DNA from: Siphonodentalium dalli
Lineage: Eukaryota > Mollusca > Scaphopoda > Gadilida > Siphonodentaliidae
Assembly: GCA_032622095.1 (NCBI GenBank)
Contig: CP136067.1
Span: 50,321,899-50,385,898 of the forward strand
Reading direction: 5' to 3'
DNA length: 64,000 nucleotides
The notes under the pieces are model-generated. The model was not told the origin of the DNA. It did not search any database and saw nothing but the letters and a program-made list of their open reading frames with translations. This document shows positions 42,640-55,283 of the stretch, one piece after another. A program made the position numbers and the translations under genes. The stretch's first letter is position 1. Each line of letters starts with the position of its first letter.

Positions 42640-43240
42640 GTGGCCCCGTTTGTTGGACTTCGCAGGACTTCTTGTCCATAACCATTGTGCCGATTTAGCT
42701 AATATTTGGTATGGAGGGTCCTTGGGTGACTGGTGTTCAGATTTGTTCAAATGAGGTCACCCGGTCAATTAGTTGAGAAACCAGGGCCATAACTCATAGT
42801 AATTCTTACAATGACTTCTTCTACAAAAATATTCGGCCGAATTAGCTTATATTTGGTACTGAGGGACCTTGGGTGACTGGGAATCAGATTTGTTCAAATT
42901 GGGTCACTGGGTCAATTATGGGCAGAGCCAGGGACATAACCTAAAAACCAAAAAATTACATTTTTGCATTTTGATCATATTTGGGGTTGATGTTCCCTAG
43001 GTGACTGTCATTAATATTTGTTCAAATGAGGTCACTGTGTCAAACAGTTGCGAAACCAGGGCCATAACTATATTCCTCCTTGGTAATTCTTATAACGACT
43101 TCTTGTCAATAACCATTAAGTCGATTTAGTTTATATTTGGTATGTGGGGTCATTGAATGACTGGGGTTCAGATTTGTTCAAATGGGGTCACTGGGTCAAA
43201 TAGTGGTGGAGCCAGGGCCATAATTCCCCAAAAAATAATA
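42640..43240. repeat. Degenerate ~170-bp tandem array, 'agccagggccataac' type
   Basis: Four units with GGTGACTGG, CAGATTTGTTCAAAT, GGGTCACTGGGTCAA and GCCAGGGCCATAA. A second array of the same type is at 44720-45240. Confidence 0.8.
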
Positions 43241-43611
43241 AAAAATTCAGGAACTCCTTGATCAATTTAACATACAAACAAAAAATATCACCCCCCACAT
43301 GACCCAGAACCCCACCCCCAACCAACAGCATTCCACCCTATCTCATATCCTAACTCACAGGTAAATAAAGTATATTTATTTAAATTCCCATTACAAGGCA
43401 ACTCTCCTATGAACTGATAGACATGACACATGGCAAGGCAGATAGAGAGATAAAGAGAGCTTCTGCAGCCTTAGACAGAGTCCCCAGGGAGTGTATTCAT
43501 GTCATCCATAATTTAAATGAGATTAATGGTGTTATCAATGAAGCACCCTTGTTGTTTATATTATCACTCAGTGGTCATTAAAATCAGATTAATTTCATTT
43601 TCTCAAAGAGT

Positions 43612-44715
43612 GCCTGGCATTTGTAGAATGAGGTTCCCAGAGGGTGAATTTAGTGACGCTATCCTACACAGCAGGCTAGCATAACCAAATACACCCTCTG
43701 AGAACCTTATTCCGCTTAGGCCTCATCTTCTGGGAAGTATCTAGAGTCTCAAGATCTCATTCTGCTTAGGCCTCATCTTCTGGGAAGTATCTATAGTATC
43801 AAATTTACATTGTTGTTAGTTAAATTTCCCTTCTAGGAAGTTTCTGTATCCCTTAATTTGCAGAAGATAAAATTCATGATTGAGGTGCCCAATGGGTGAA
43901 CATCACCAATTTCAACTGGGGAACTTCAATCTTATTCTAGGTCTTCCATAGCAGTTGAGGGCCTTATCAGAATGAGGTCCCCAGAGGGTGAATTTAGTGA
44001 TACTAGCCCTCTGTGCAGGATAGCCTCACTAAATTCACCCTCTGGGTACCTCATTCTGCAAATAACAGACAGACTATTTCAAAGCTTGATTCAAGGCTAG
44101 CATCACCAAATTCACCATTTGGGGACCTCATTCTGCTTAGGCCTCATCTTCTGGGAAGTATCTATAGTATCAAATTTACATTGTTGTTAGTTAAATTTCC
44201 CTTCTAGGAAGTTTCTATATCCCCTAATTTGCAGAAGATAAAATTCATAATTGAGGGGCCCAATGGGTGAACATCACCAACTTCAACTGGGGAAATTCAA
44301 TTTTATTCTAGGTCTTCCATAGCAGTTGAGGACTTTATCAGAATGAGGTCCCCAGAGGGTGAATTTAACGTCACTAAATTCACCCTCTGGGGACCTCACT
44401 CTGCAAATGACAGACACACTATTTCAAGGCTTGTTGTATAATACATTGTGTTGCTTGAGGCCAGGCATACACAATGTAGGAACAGACACGCTTTTTGTGA
44501 TGCTATCCGGCACAGCAGGCTAGCATCACCAAATTCACCCTCTGACGACCTCATTCTGCTTAGGCCTCATCTTCTGGGAAGTATCTATAGTATCAAATTT
44601 ACATTGTTGTTAGTTAAATTTCCGTTCTAGGAAGTTTCTATATCCCCTAATTTGCAGAAGATAAAATTCATAAATGAGGTGCCCAATGGGTGAATATCAC
44701 CAACTTCAACTGGGG
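43612..44715. repeat. Cluster of GAGGTCCCC-family palindromic elements
   Basis: One nearly complete element: left hairpin 43627-43720, inside blocks CCTCATCTTCTGGGAAGTAT and TTGCAGAAGATAAAATTCAT, right hairpin 43973-44062. The inside block then repeats at 44100-44330 with a right hairpin at 44340-44410, and again at 44510-44715. Copies are so alike that local tandem duplication is likely. Confidence 0.85.
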
Positions 44716-44719
44716 AACT

Positions 44720-45240
44720 TAATTTTTATCCTTATCAGATTTGTGAAAATGGGATCACAAAGTCAAATAAGGGCAGAGCAAGAGACTTAACTATTTCACT
44801 ACATAGTAATTCTTAAAATATGTTTGCAAGAACTAGTTGGCTTATATAGAATGGAATGTTCTTCCTTGACTGCAATTCAGATTTTTTTAATGGGGTCACC
44901 TGGTCAAATAGGGGCCAAGCGAAGGCAGTTTCCCTCTTAATATGCTTCCTTCACAAGGACCATCAGGTCTATTTGACTGATATTTATGATATGTATGAAG
45001 GGTTCTTTGGTGTCTGGGATTCAAATTTATTCAGATGGGGTCACCAGGTTAAAAGGGTGGGACCAGGGACATAACTATATGTCTCTATAGTAATTCTTAA
45101 AATGTCTTCTCAAGGGATTTTGGACTATTTAGCTTACATATAGTATGGAGGAATCAGGAAGATCCTTTAGTGACTGAGATACAGATTTATTAAAATGAGG
45201 TCAACCTGTCAAGAAATGGCAGTCTATGGGGAGTTAACAC
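44720..45240. repeat. Degenerate tandem array, second copy
   Basis: Units carry AGATTTNTTNAAATGGGGTCA, GGNCAAATAGGG and TAATTCTTAAAATG segments, as in the array at 42.6 kb. Confidence 0.7.
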
Positions 45241-45244
45241 TTTT

Positions 45245-46190
45245 GTGTCCAATAAAATCATAGAAATACCAAATTCATTAAAACATCTACCTTGGAACCA
45301 CCTGACTGATTGGTCTGACATACATGTATTGTGTTTTGGGTCCATGGATAATTGGGCTTCAAACATGTTTAAATGGTTTTAGAAAAAGGCGCTTGTGAGA
45401 TTGGAAATTTCGAACAATTGAGAAAGTTTGAGGTGTCGGTTGTGAAATTCCAACCTAAGACTTGGGAGTCTGGATCCCGGTCGGGAGGGGACTTGTTGAG
45501 CTGGAGGAGGGGGATGATCAGTAGTGTACAGTTGGCAATTTCAAGGTGGTTTTTTACCAAGCTACATACTTGAAGTCTCTCTAGCCACATATCCTGTTTA
45601 AATCTACTTCTTTTAAAGTGATTATGAAAAGTGCTCACTGTTTTGGTCTCCAGAGTCCCAGTCTTTGCAGTCTGGTGAGCGACCCCACAGTCATTGACTG
45701 TCTTGTTGTGTATAAATAGTAAAAACAATGTGCGTTTAATGTGTAAAATCATTTGAACTTTCCTCCTAAGATACTTTAGTGTTCAAATAATAGCCTTATA
45801 TTGGATATGTCAATGAATGAACTGAATTTCACTCATTTTTCTGGAAACTGACGCCAAATTTGAATATCTGAAAAATGGGGTAGGGGAAACCATATTGACA
45901 AAATCTCAGAAAACATGGGCTTTGATGCATAAAACTTTACTATCACCGGCTCCTACAATAATTATTCTTTAATACAGAGTATAGTACTATACTGCTTCCT
46001 GTTTTGGTGTTCATATTTAGAGCTACAATCCTTTTTGTTGCAACTTGATGGCGAAATGGTGTATCATTATTTCGGGGTTGTTCTACATAACATGCTCATA
46101 AAGTTCAAAATAAACCTCCACTGAAGTACTAAACTTTATTATGCAAGAATAATCTACACAAACTGGAATAAAACAACCATTTGTCTCCAA
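45245..46190. other. Spacer; part repeated inverted at 48.5 kb
   Basis: 45735-45870 (AATGTGTAAAATCATTTGAA, CTTTCCTCCTAA, TTCTGGAAACTGACGCCAAA) is inverted at 48505-48610, so a repeat pair flanks the LINE/MITE cluster. No gene recognised. Confidence 0.45.
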
Positions 46191-46212
46191 TGACATATAA
46201 TATATCTCGACT

Positions 46213-46613
46213 TTAACCCTTTACCCAACAGAAGGGCCCTGTGCCAATGCATTCTCTTATATATGCGAGTCGACCATAGGTCGCCTCGCATATATAAGAG
46301 AATGCATTGGCTTAACACATTAAAAATTATAAAATTGTTAAAGAATGTAAGAAAAAATGGTAAAAAGTGTTAAAAACAAGTTTTTTATTAGGCCAATGCA
46401 TTCTCTTATATATGCGAGGCGACCTATGGTCGACTCGCATATATAAGAGAATGCATTGGCACAGGGCATAACTGTAACTATCACAATGTGGTCAAGGAGC
46501 CGGTTCCAATGATATCCATATTTGTATGGTTCTATTGAGACAGACCGAAGATATTTTAGGCTGTTGAAGCTTTATTTGGCCGGTTTTGGCCGGTTTGTTG
46601 GGTAAAGGGTTAA
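46213..46613 (+). mobile_element. piggyBac-like TTAA MITE, family 1 (copy 3), in the LINE
   Basis: TTAACCCTTTACCCAACA at 46213 and its complement ending 46613; full length, two hairpins. Removing it and one TTAA joins LDF to KKAFDT of the reverse transcriptase. Confidence 0.93.
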
Positions 46614-47134
46614 GAAAGCTTTCGATACCATTCCGCATGTAAGACTTCTGAGGAAACTTGAATCATATGGCTTCAGCAGCAAGATTCTTTGCTGGATTGA
46701 AACTTTCTTGAGAAATCGAAAACAGAGAGTTGTAGTGAATGAAAGCCCGTCAACTTGGAAGAAAGTAACAAGCGGAGTTCCTCAAGGAAGTGTGATTTGA
46801 CCGTCATTGTTCTTGATATATATAAACAATATACCCGAAAGTGTTTCATGCATGTGCAAGATATTCGCCAATGATACGAAACTCATTGCCAATCCCATCA
46901 CAAATAATATTCAAGGCGCCATCGATTCAGTTTGCCGGTGGTCTCTAAAATGGCAGTTACGGTTCAACTCGTCAAAAATTCACATAATGCACTACGGATA
47001 CAATAACCCGAAAAAGCAATATATAATGACAGATACACCGGAAGCACCTACTATAATAGTATCACAGTGTGAAAAAGATTTGGGAATCCATATAGATGAT
47101 CAGTTAAAATTTGAGAAGTATGTCAGCACCACCA

Positions 47135-47491
47135 TTAACCCTTTACCCAACAGAACTGCCCTGTGCAGGTCGCCTCGCATATATAAGAGAATGCATTGGC
47201 TTAACACATTAAAAATTATAAAATTGTTAAAGAATGTAAGAAAAAATGGTAAAAAGTGTTAAAAAAAGATTTTTTTTAGGCCAATGCATTCTCTTATATA
47301 TGCGAGGCGACCTATGGTCGACTCGCATATATAAGAGAATGCATTGGCACAGGGCATAACTGTAACTATCACAATGTGGTCAATGAGCCGGTTCCAATGA
47401 TATCCATATTTGTATGGTTTTATTGAGACAGACCGAAGATATTTTAGGCTGTTGAATCTTGTTTTGGCCGGTTTGTTGGGTAAAGGGTTAA
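47135..47491 (+). mobile_element. piggyBac-like TTAA MITE, family 1 (copy 4), in the LINE
   Basis: Both TTAA ends intact. The left arm of hairpin 1 has been lost (CCCTGTGCAGGTCGCCTC instead of the full arm), and the right end lacks one TTTTGGCCGG unit. Removing it restores the LINE frame across ATT-AAT-AAA. Confidence 0.93.
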
Positions 47492-48032
47492 TAAATCAAA
47501 TCAGATCCTTGGTGTCATATACAGGACTTTTACCGAACTAAATTCAGATACTTTCACGAGACTTCACTCTTCAATGGTGCAGCCAATAATAGATTATGGT
47601 CACTGCATATGGAGCCCTCACCTGCTTAGACATTCGAGGGCATTAGAAAGTGTACAAAGACGCGCAACCCGCATGATCCTGTGGCTGCTGAAATATCCAT
47701 ATGAACACCGGCTCATTATCCTAGAACTTATGTCACTAAAATACAGGAGACTTCGTGGTGACAAGGTGTACAAGATAAAAAGGGGACATTACAATATCGA
47801 CCGCAATACGCTATTTCCTGCTGCGACTTATACAGCAACGAGGGGACATGATCAAAAACTTATGATCAACCGCAGTAGCAGAGACATAAGTACTTTTTCA
47901 CCCAGAGAATCCGACCTGTGCGGAATGCTCTTCCAAGCCAAATAGTTAATGCAAAATCATTGGACCAATTTAAGGAATTAGTGGACTATCATTTCACCAG
48001 TATAAAATATCAAACAGACTTCACATGAACAT

Positions 48033-48408
48033 TTAACCCTTTACCCAACAAACCGGCCAAATAAAGCTTCAACAGCCTAAAATATCTTCGGTCTGTCTCA
48101 ATAGAACCATACAAATATGGATATCATTGGAACCGGCTCCTTGACCACATTGTGATAGTTAGTTATGCCCTGTGCCAATGCATGCTCTTATATATGCGAG
48201 TCGACCATAGGTCGCCTCGCATATATAAGAGAATGCATTGGCCTAAAAAAACACTTTTTACCATTTTTTCTTACATTCTTTAACAATTTTATAATTTTTA
48301 ATGTGTTAAGCCAATGCATTCTCTTATATATGCGAGGCGACCTATGGTCGACTCGCATATATAAGAGAATGCATTGGCACAGGGCCCTTCTGTTGGGTAA
48401 AGGGTTAA
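48033..48408 (-). mobile_element. piggyBac-like TTAA MITE, family 1 (copy 5), in the LINE 3' end
   Basis: Opposite orientation to copies 3 and 4: AAACCGGCCAAATAAAGCTT follows the left end. One TTGGCCGG unit is missing. It lies 5 bp after the LINE stop codon. Confidence 0.93.
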
Positions 48409-48479
48409 AGCACCGGAACTGAGAGTCAGTCAGACTCTTTCCATGAAATATATGATGATGATGACTAGAATATGGTGAC

Positions 48480-49719
48480 AAGATCATAGCCTTTTGTGAT
48501 TTCCTACCCCAGTATCAATGTTCAAATTTGGAGTCAGTTTCCTATTTTTTTTCAACACTATGTGTTTTAGGAGGAACGTTCAAACGATTTTACATATTAA
48601 ACACTAATCGTATTCATTGTTGTTTACTATTGGTGCAAAAATTAAAAATGGACAAAACCAGTCCAAAATGGCATTTTTTGGAAAAGAGTCAATACTAAGG
48701 ATTCATAGGGCCATAAGTTGATTTTGGCACATATGTGTTTAGCAATTCCAGCACAGCGTAATTAACCAAGTACACTTAAGAGGTTATGAGAAATACAGGG
48801 CATATGCATATCAATTTATTGAGTTGTATGACCTCAAATATGGTAAGGGAAATTTGGCAAAGTCCATACAATGGGACACACATTTTGTTTAAGAATATTT
48901 TTGTCTTCTCGATCATAGATGCGTGAAGTAATAATTTTTTGTGCACAGTATAGTGAGGAAATTAATACAACAGCAAGATATCCCTTCATTATTCTCTAGT
49001 TTTTAAAATACTAGACCATAAAATATGGATTTTAGCTAATTCTTGGAAATTGAGGCTCAGAAATTAGACAATCTCCCAATTTTGGAGGCACATAACTCGA
49101 AAAATACTCAACGTATCTGGAAAATGTTTTCTGTTCTGTAATCGTGATTGTGTACTCAACAAAATTGATATATATAAATGAAAGGACATGTGAAATGAAG
49201 TTTTTTATAAACATCCTTGAAAAGCTATAAATTGAGTCTTTTACCAAATTTTAACAAATTCATTTCACAAAATTTACCAATTTCGCCTTTCTTGATCCTT
49301 TTTGATTTTTAGTATGTTGTTTATAATTGGTTAATAGACATAATCCTGCTAAGAAACATTGTGTTGCAATTAGTTTGAGGTTTGGGACTTTTTTCTCATA
49401 AATGCACTGGACTAATAGTTCACTCCCCTCTTTCTTTGACATGTGTTTAATGCATAATTTTAGCTTTTCTCCCCAAGAAAAAACAAAACTTAAATGGTTT
49501 TAAAACATAATACATTTGTATTATTTTTAAACTTTGATATAATGTTTATGTTTTCCATGGTTTATTCTGTTTCATGCAGATAACTCTTTCAAATTTCAAT
49601 CTTAAATTTTAGTGAAAGAAAAATATTTGAATATTGATCTAAATCGATATTTCATAAGTTCTATTATGTTGCGTCAGGCATGACATTTTCAACTGTTGTA
49701 AATCTTGGCCAAAAGTGCT

Positions 49720-49751
<32 letters not shown>

Positions 49752-50350
49752 CTATATGGACTAGACACCCCATGGCTACCCACTGCCCTGTCCCTGTCTA
49801 TCAGTCGAGATATAGCGGTATATTTAATGTGTGCCCCCAATAGCTACAGATATCCATGATGGGTATAGGGTTCTGAAAGTGTTCTTCATTCTGGAAGTTC
49901 TTTATTCCGAGATAGGTAATGGAGGATTCTTTATTATGAAGATTTTATATTCCAATTACCGCAAGATATATATAAAAACGGGCATATCAAAATGTGTTTG
50001 GAAGAGACTTGCATTGCATGATTGAAACAGACAAAATATTGAAACTGGGTGTTGAATTCTCTTTAAAAAAATCAGCCAATTGAGCATAAATGTAAAAAAA
50101 AAATAGATATTTATTCTATTTAAATTCATGGAGTAAATGGATGCAAGTTAGTTTGAAATATTTTACTTATGTTGACAATTGTCCAGAGGGACATTCTGTT
50201 ATTGAATAAAATGACAACTCTTTTGTTGGTAATTTATTTTGGGAATGCTGTCAGACCATAATTCATGGAATGCAACAAAATCAACATCCAAAAGCAGAGG
50301 ACAGATACATGTACATGCAGAGAAACATTCTATGAATTCCCATTCATTCA
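48480..50350. other. Spacer with a G30 run
   Basis: No gene recognised. A run of about 30 Gs is at 49721-49750. The rest is AT-rich. Confidence 0.4.
49721..49750. repeat. Poly(G) tract
   Basis: About 30 consecutive Gs, the longest homopolymer in the window. Confidence 0.95.
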
Positions 50351-50358
50351 TCCTTTCT

Positions 50359-50646
50359 TTAACCCTTCCATGACTGGAGCTTCCTGAAATTTTGCGAAAA
50401 CCCTGTATCAATGCATTCTCTTTATACATATGCGAGTCTCCCATTGAGTCTCCCATTGAGTCTCCCATTGAGTCTCGCATATATAAAAGAATACATTGGC
50501 CTAACAATACTTACCTTGAACCTTGTAAGGCAGTGCATTCTCTTATATATGATATGTGAGGCTCCGTATGGAAGACTCACATATATAAGAGAATGCATGG
50601 CCCAGGATCTTTAATGCTGCACCAGTGCAGCTCATGAAAGTGTTAA
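50359..50646 (+). mobile_element. piggyBac-like TTAA MITE, family 3 (copy 2)
   Basis: TTAACCCTTCCATGACTGGA at 50359; right end CAGCTCATGAAAGTGTTAA at 50646. The tip of hairpin 1 shows three extra direct repeats of CCCATTGAGTCT, which open the loop. Confidence 0.85.
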
Positions 50647-51277
50647 AGAATGGATTATCCCATTTGGTTATAAAATTATACATTAGAATGGTCTACTGTC
50701 TATTATTCATTATTGAGGAGTGTTCATGAAATATAAGTAGATGACAGACAAACAGATAATACAAATGCAAAAGGATATGTTCAGATAATAAGTTCAACAT
50801 TTCCTAAAGCCAAATGAAATTAGTTATCTGGTTGGAGTTACATGTTAAAATAAAATATGGTCTTGTAGGTAGGCGTAATATGTTATTATTATAAATAGTT
50901 TATTATTAAGCTATTTTTATGGCTCTCATTTATTCCTTGAAATTCAATTAAATTTAGGGGGTGGAGTTATAATAGGGTTGGTAGGGAAATCCCAACCACA
51001 AATATTTTTTCATTGGCCTAATTAGTGAACTACTCATCAGTCAGTATTTAGTAATGCTAGGGTTAATTTTCAAGAGATTAATATTATTCAACATAAGGTG
51101 TCTGACCTGTTCGTGCCCTCTGGATATAATGTCCTTGGTAGGAACATCCAGTTATGTTGTTCACTGGTGTCGAGTGTTGGTCTCGATATATGGGTCAGTA
51201 TATGCGACTTGTACGACACCGTATGAGAGGTCACAGATGTTGTGTTCTCCTTTATTTATGGTAACTTTGTATACAGG

Positions 51278-51499
51278 TACAGCAATGCCCTAAATATTCA
51301 ACTCCTTAACCACAGCAGAATTATGGGTAACATTTCAGGATTTAGTCGGAAATATGGCTTCAAATGTTGCCATTCATCGGAAAGCTCTCCCCGAGAGCTT
51401 TCCGATGAATGGCAACAAGCCATATTTCCGACTAAATCCTGAAAAGTTACCCATAATTCTGTTGTGGTTAAGGAGTCGATTACTTTGGGCATTACTGTA
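51278..51499. mobile_element. Tc1/mariner-like foldback MITE (copy 2)
   Basis: TACAGCAATGCCCTAAATAT at 51278 to GGGCATTACTGTA at 51499; palindromic over almost its whole 222 bp, centre CTCTCCCCGAGAG. One arm has a small extra AAAT. Confidence 0.88.
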
Positions 51500-54395
51500 G
51501 CCTAATTTGTGTTGGGGGATATTGACCTTCACGTGTGGAAGTTGTCTGGGCAGGAACGGTTAGTCATTTTGGCGTTCCTAAACTCTGTATGTGTTAGGTT
51601 CACATTGCTGTGTCGGATTGTTCGACTTAGGTTTCTGAAGTGAGCCATACATTGATGGAGGATGGTGTGGGTGTAATGTGTGTAGCCATATACTAAGTAG
51701 TTGGGTAATTAATTACAAGATTATAGTTTAGTTTAGTATAGTTTGGGAAGCCTAACTGTCTTAATTAGTAAAGCGTGTAATTAGTTATTAGGTGTACCAA
51801 TACTTTTTGTATTAAAATATAGTGTAACTTACCTTCTTTCTGGTCGCGTTTGCGATTTCTCTGCCATATTGAGTGTAAGATATTCATCAACTCGGAACCA
51901 CGTGATTCCCCACCGTGATTTAGAAATTAGGTTCAACAAACATCATAAGGCTTATTATCTGAACATCAATTCCAATGAATGAATGGGAATCAAGTGACTA
52001 CTCGGTCTGGTATCTAGTTACTAAAGAAGACAAAACTAGTCAGTTCACTTGTGTAAATCTTTAATGTATACATTAGATTGTAGAACATCTTTGCAAAAAT
52101 ATCACAGTAGATTTCACGGAGATATACAACTTACATTCAGCGTCATAGTCACAAGCTACTGCACACTGAAAGAGCATGAGACAATGAGAACATTCACAAA
52201 TGAAGGAAGGAAGGAAACATTGATCCATGATGAATTTGTGAAAAAGGTTGCTTGTTAGAAACATGAATCTTGAAAGGCACGGGTGGCGTTCGTTGCAGAA
52301 ATATTCATATTTGTTCAAATCGCCATCAACAGAAGGAATATTAAAATATATATAGTTTTGTTCATATGCCAAACATAATCAGCGGGTGAATAGTATATTG
52401 TCGTCAAGACGTACGATGGTGTACGTAATCAAGAGCCTGCCCATGTTAATACAGAAGTTGTGCTTCTGTTTACATAACACAGCGCAATTCTATTGGTTAA
52501 TCACACAAAAATGATATAAACGCTCTATAGTATTTCCATATCAGGAAAACAGTAACAAATAACGCTCTTTATGTTTAATACCCGGATCTAAAGAAAAGTC
52601 AAGAAACGTAACGTTTTTTGCTTTTGTTTACATAAGGGAAAATATTGACAATAACATACTGTTTATGGCATATTTCTTATTGGTATAAGAACAAAGTCTG
52701 TCTATATTTTAATATTCTTTCTGTTTATGGTGTTTTTTGACGGAGGTGAATATTTTAACAGCATTCCCACCGCCAACGCCGCCCGTATCTTTAAAAAATT
52801 TTTTTTTTACTATTCTCAATAACGTTAACTTTGTCAATGATATCACTAGCAGTAGACAGGAAATGAAATACATTTTGTATGTCTAGATGTTTTATTACTG
52901 TTACTGTTAATAATAAACTACATATTAAGTAGAGAGCCAACTCCAAATTATACACTGCTGGATAAGATCAATTTTCAAATTTTTCAAAAAGATTTCAAAC
53001 TAATCATTTCTCCCATCTGAAGTTCATGTAAAATTAGTGGATTTCAAGCAATCTTCAACACTTTTTGTTATGTTATGATGGGGGGGGGGGGAATCAGTCA
53101 GTAACATCCACATGAAATTAAGTAACAAAATATAAATGTCCATTTAGATGTGTTCAGTGCATGTCATGAAGATGGAGATTTAGAATAGCACTAGACAGTT
53201 GCCACAATGAATACCTTGACTGTATAGCAAGTACGGTAAAAACACGTTGGCAAAATATTGCCTTGTGAGGCATCCTCCCTGATATTACGAAGCCATGAAC
53301 ATGACTTTTGAGTATAAATGTAATTGACAACAGGAGCATCGCTTGGGCATGGTAAAATGCCAGTGGTAATTCCAACAAAGGGTCATAACACTGGTGAAAA
53401 TAGGTGGGCTGAACCAAATTCAAACTTGACCTGTATTATGGGCTAGTAAACTCATACCAAATTTAATTCCATTCAGTTCAGACTTTATACTGAAGATATC
53501 TGGAAACGAAAATTGAGTGCAAATTCCAACCAAAAGGGCCATATCTCTGGTGAAAATTGACGGGCGAAACCCAAATTTGAACTTGACCTGTATATTCCAA
53601 ATTTCATTCCATTCAGTTGAGACTATCTAAAGTTATAATCTGGAAACCAAAAGCGAATGACTGACCAATAACACAATACCTCCCATTTTTTTAAAACAGG
53701 CCAACAAAAAAGCATCACATACCTGTACATCTAAATGGACAACAAAACAAAAATAAAAATATGGAATAACAACTATTGATGCATTTTAAACGGCTGCCTG
53801 ATGTCATATATAAAGTGAATGTACATCAACTATGGAGGATATCTGATCTTCTTTGGCTATTTCTTTACTGAATATATTCTCCAATTCAGTAATAAAAGCA
53901 TATATGTGGGAAAGGTCAGTTTTTCATCTTTAGGGATGTTTAGGAAATCCTATCAGATGACAGATAGACAAACGAGGGCAGGTATAAAAGGAGGGTAACA
54001 CATGGATTCCCATACTGCACTTTGGATTCCCATACTGCACTTATGTTTATGGCAACAATTTAAGGACTATACATACTCAAATTAGAGAACAGGAAGTAGT
54101 GGCATGCCTTGAACACTGGCAACACAATATTATTTAAGGCAAAACTTACATTTTAAAGAAATGAACCGTACTAAGTTTCATTTTACCATATTTAGTTCAT
54201 AACAATTGAAAACGTACTCAGGTATAGCTGGTAGTATTGGCAAAAAATTCACCTTTAGAAAACAAATTTTGTTACTGTAATATAAAAAAATTTGACTCGA
54301 CCACATGTCTACCTCAGAGATAGGCAACTTGAAATTGGAGGACTGCTAATTTGTGTATATAATATATTTATACAGTTAAAATTTTATAAATTGAT
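51500..54395. other. Spacer with diverged repeats
   Basis: 52680-52795 repeats 13730-13850. 53350-53650 holds two 'gggccata' units with CAAACTTGACCTGTATTATG. No gene recognised. Confidence 0.4.
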
Positions 54396-54399
54396 ATTA

Positions 54400-54630
54400 T
54401 TAACCCTTTGAGTGCCAGGTCTTTGTATCAACCCATATACCCTGTGCCAATGCATTCTCTTATATATGCGAGTCGACCATAGGTCGTCTCGCATATATAA
54501 GAGAATGCATTGGCCTAACAATTTTTTTTTTTTTTTTACAATTTTATTAATTTATTCTTATATTCTTTAACAGACTTATTTTGTAGGTTTAGGGCCGATT
54601 AGATCGGCCCCTGGCACTCAAAAGGGTTAA
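54400..54630 (+). mobile_element. TTAA MITE, family 2, single hairpin
   Basis: Ends TTAACCCTTTGAGTGCCAGG and its near complement CCTGGCACTCAAAAGGGTTAA-type, a TIR unlike family 1, but the inside has the same hairpin CCAATGCATTCTCTTATATA ... Only one hairpin is present, followed by T16 and GGGCCGATTAGATCGGCCC, a second small palindrome. Confidence 0.88.
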
Positions 54631-55064
54631 GCCAGAAGGCACATATTAGTGATGATTATTTCAATATTTCCATACATTGTAGTTTATCCATTATTTCCCA
54701 AAAATTGAGTATCTATAGCCCTTAACAGGACTTCCTTCAACTGACATCTATCATCGTTTCAGCCGAATTACTGCTAAAATATTTCCACAAAAAATAGTTT
54801 TCCACATAAATCAGATGTTGCCAACTGCACGAATAAATATTGATTCTCGCCAGTGTTTGTCACACGAATCTCTACGCGAGTTCATTCAGTAATTCACATG
54901 GAAAATTAAGCCCTGGTATAACATAACTCATATAATCCAAATTCCCAATTGACCGGCTTTTGACCAGGCAAGCCACAGGACAGGTTATGAAGGCAAAACA
55001 AACATAAAATTTGACTTTTGAAATAATACTAGTACAGATAACAAACAGGTCATGTCACATGAAG

Positions 55065-55283
55065 TACAGTAATGCCCTAAGTAATCGACTCCTTAACCAC
55101 AGCAGAATTATGGGTAACTTTTCAGGATTTAGTTGGAAATATGGCTTGTTGCCATTCATCGGAAAGCTCTCAGTGACAGCTTTTTCCGATGAATGGCAAT
55201 AAGCCATATTTCCGACTAAATCCTGAAAAGTTACCCATAATTCTGCTGTGGTTAAGGAGTCGATTACTTAGGGCATTACTGTA
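55065..55283. mobile_element. Tc1/mariner-like foldback MITE (copy 3, best preserved)
   Basis: TACAGTAATGCCCTAAGTAA at 55065 to the exact complement ending at 55283; 219 bp with arms of about 105 bp and a short centre near 55172. TA at both ends fits the Tc1/mariner target duplication. Confidence 0.9.

Larger units (their letters stand above)
46190..48470 (+). pseudogene. CR1/Jockey-type LINE reverse transcriptase fragment broken by three MITEs
   Basis: In order: IIYLDF at 46197-46212, MITE, KKAFDTIPHVRLLRKLESYG (motif A), SGVPQGSVI then a TGA where Gly is expected (46798), SLFLIYINNIPE, FANDTKL where F-A-D-D is expected, LGIHIDDQLKFEKYVSTTIN, MITE (47135-47491), SNQILGVIYRTFTELN, YGHCIWSPHLLRHSRALESV, QRRATRMILW. 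A 1-bp shift near 47889 restores YFFTQRIRPVRNALPSQIVN up to a stop at 48026. A third MITE follows (48033-48408), then a tail with TGATGATGATGA. The element lacks its 5' part and cannot encode an active enzyme. Confidence 0.92.

Noticed and set aside
47135-47491. Reading the LINE protein on into the MITE
   Set aside because: The sequence after TTIN is MITE sequence; the true LINE reading resumes after 47491.
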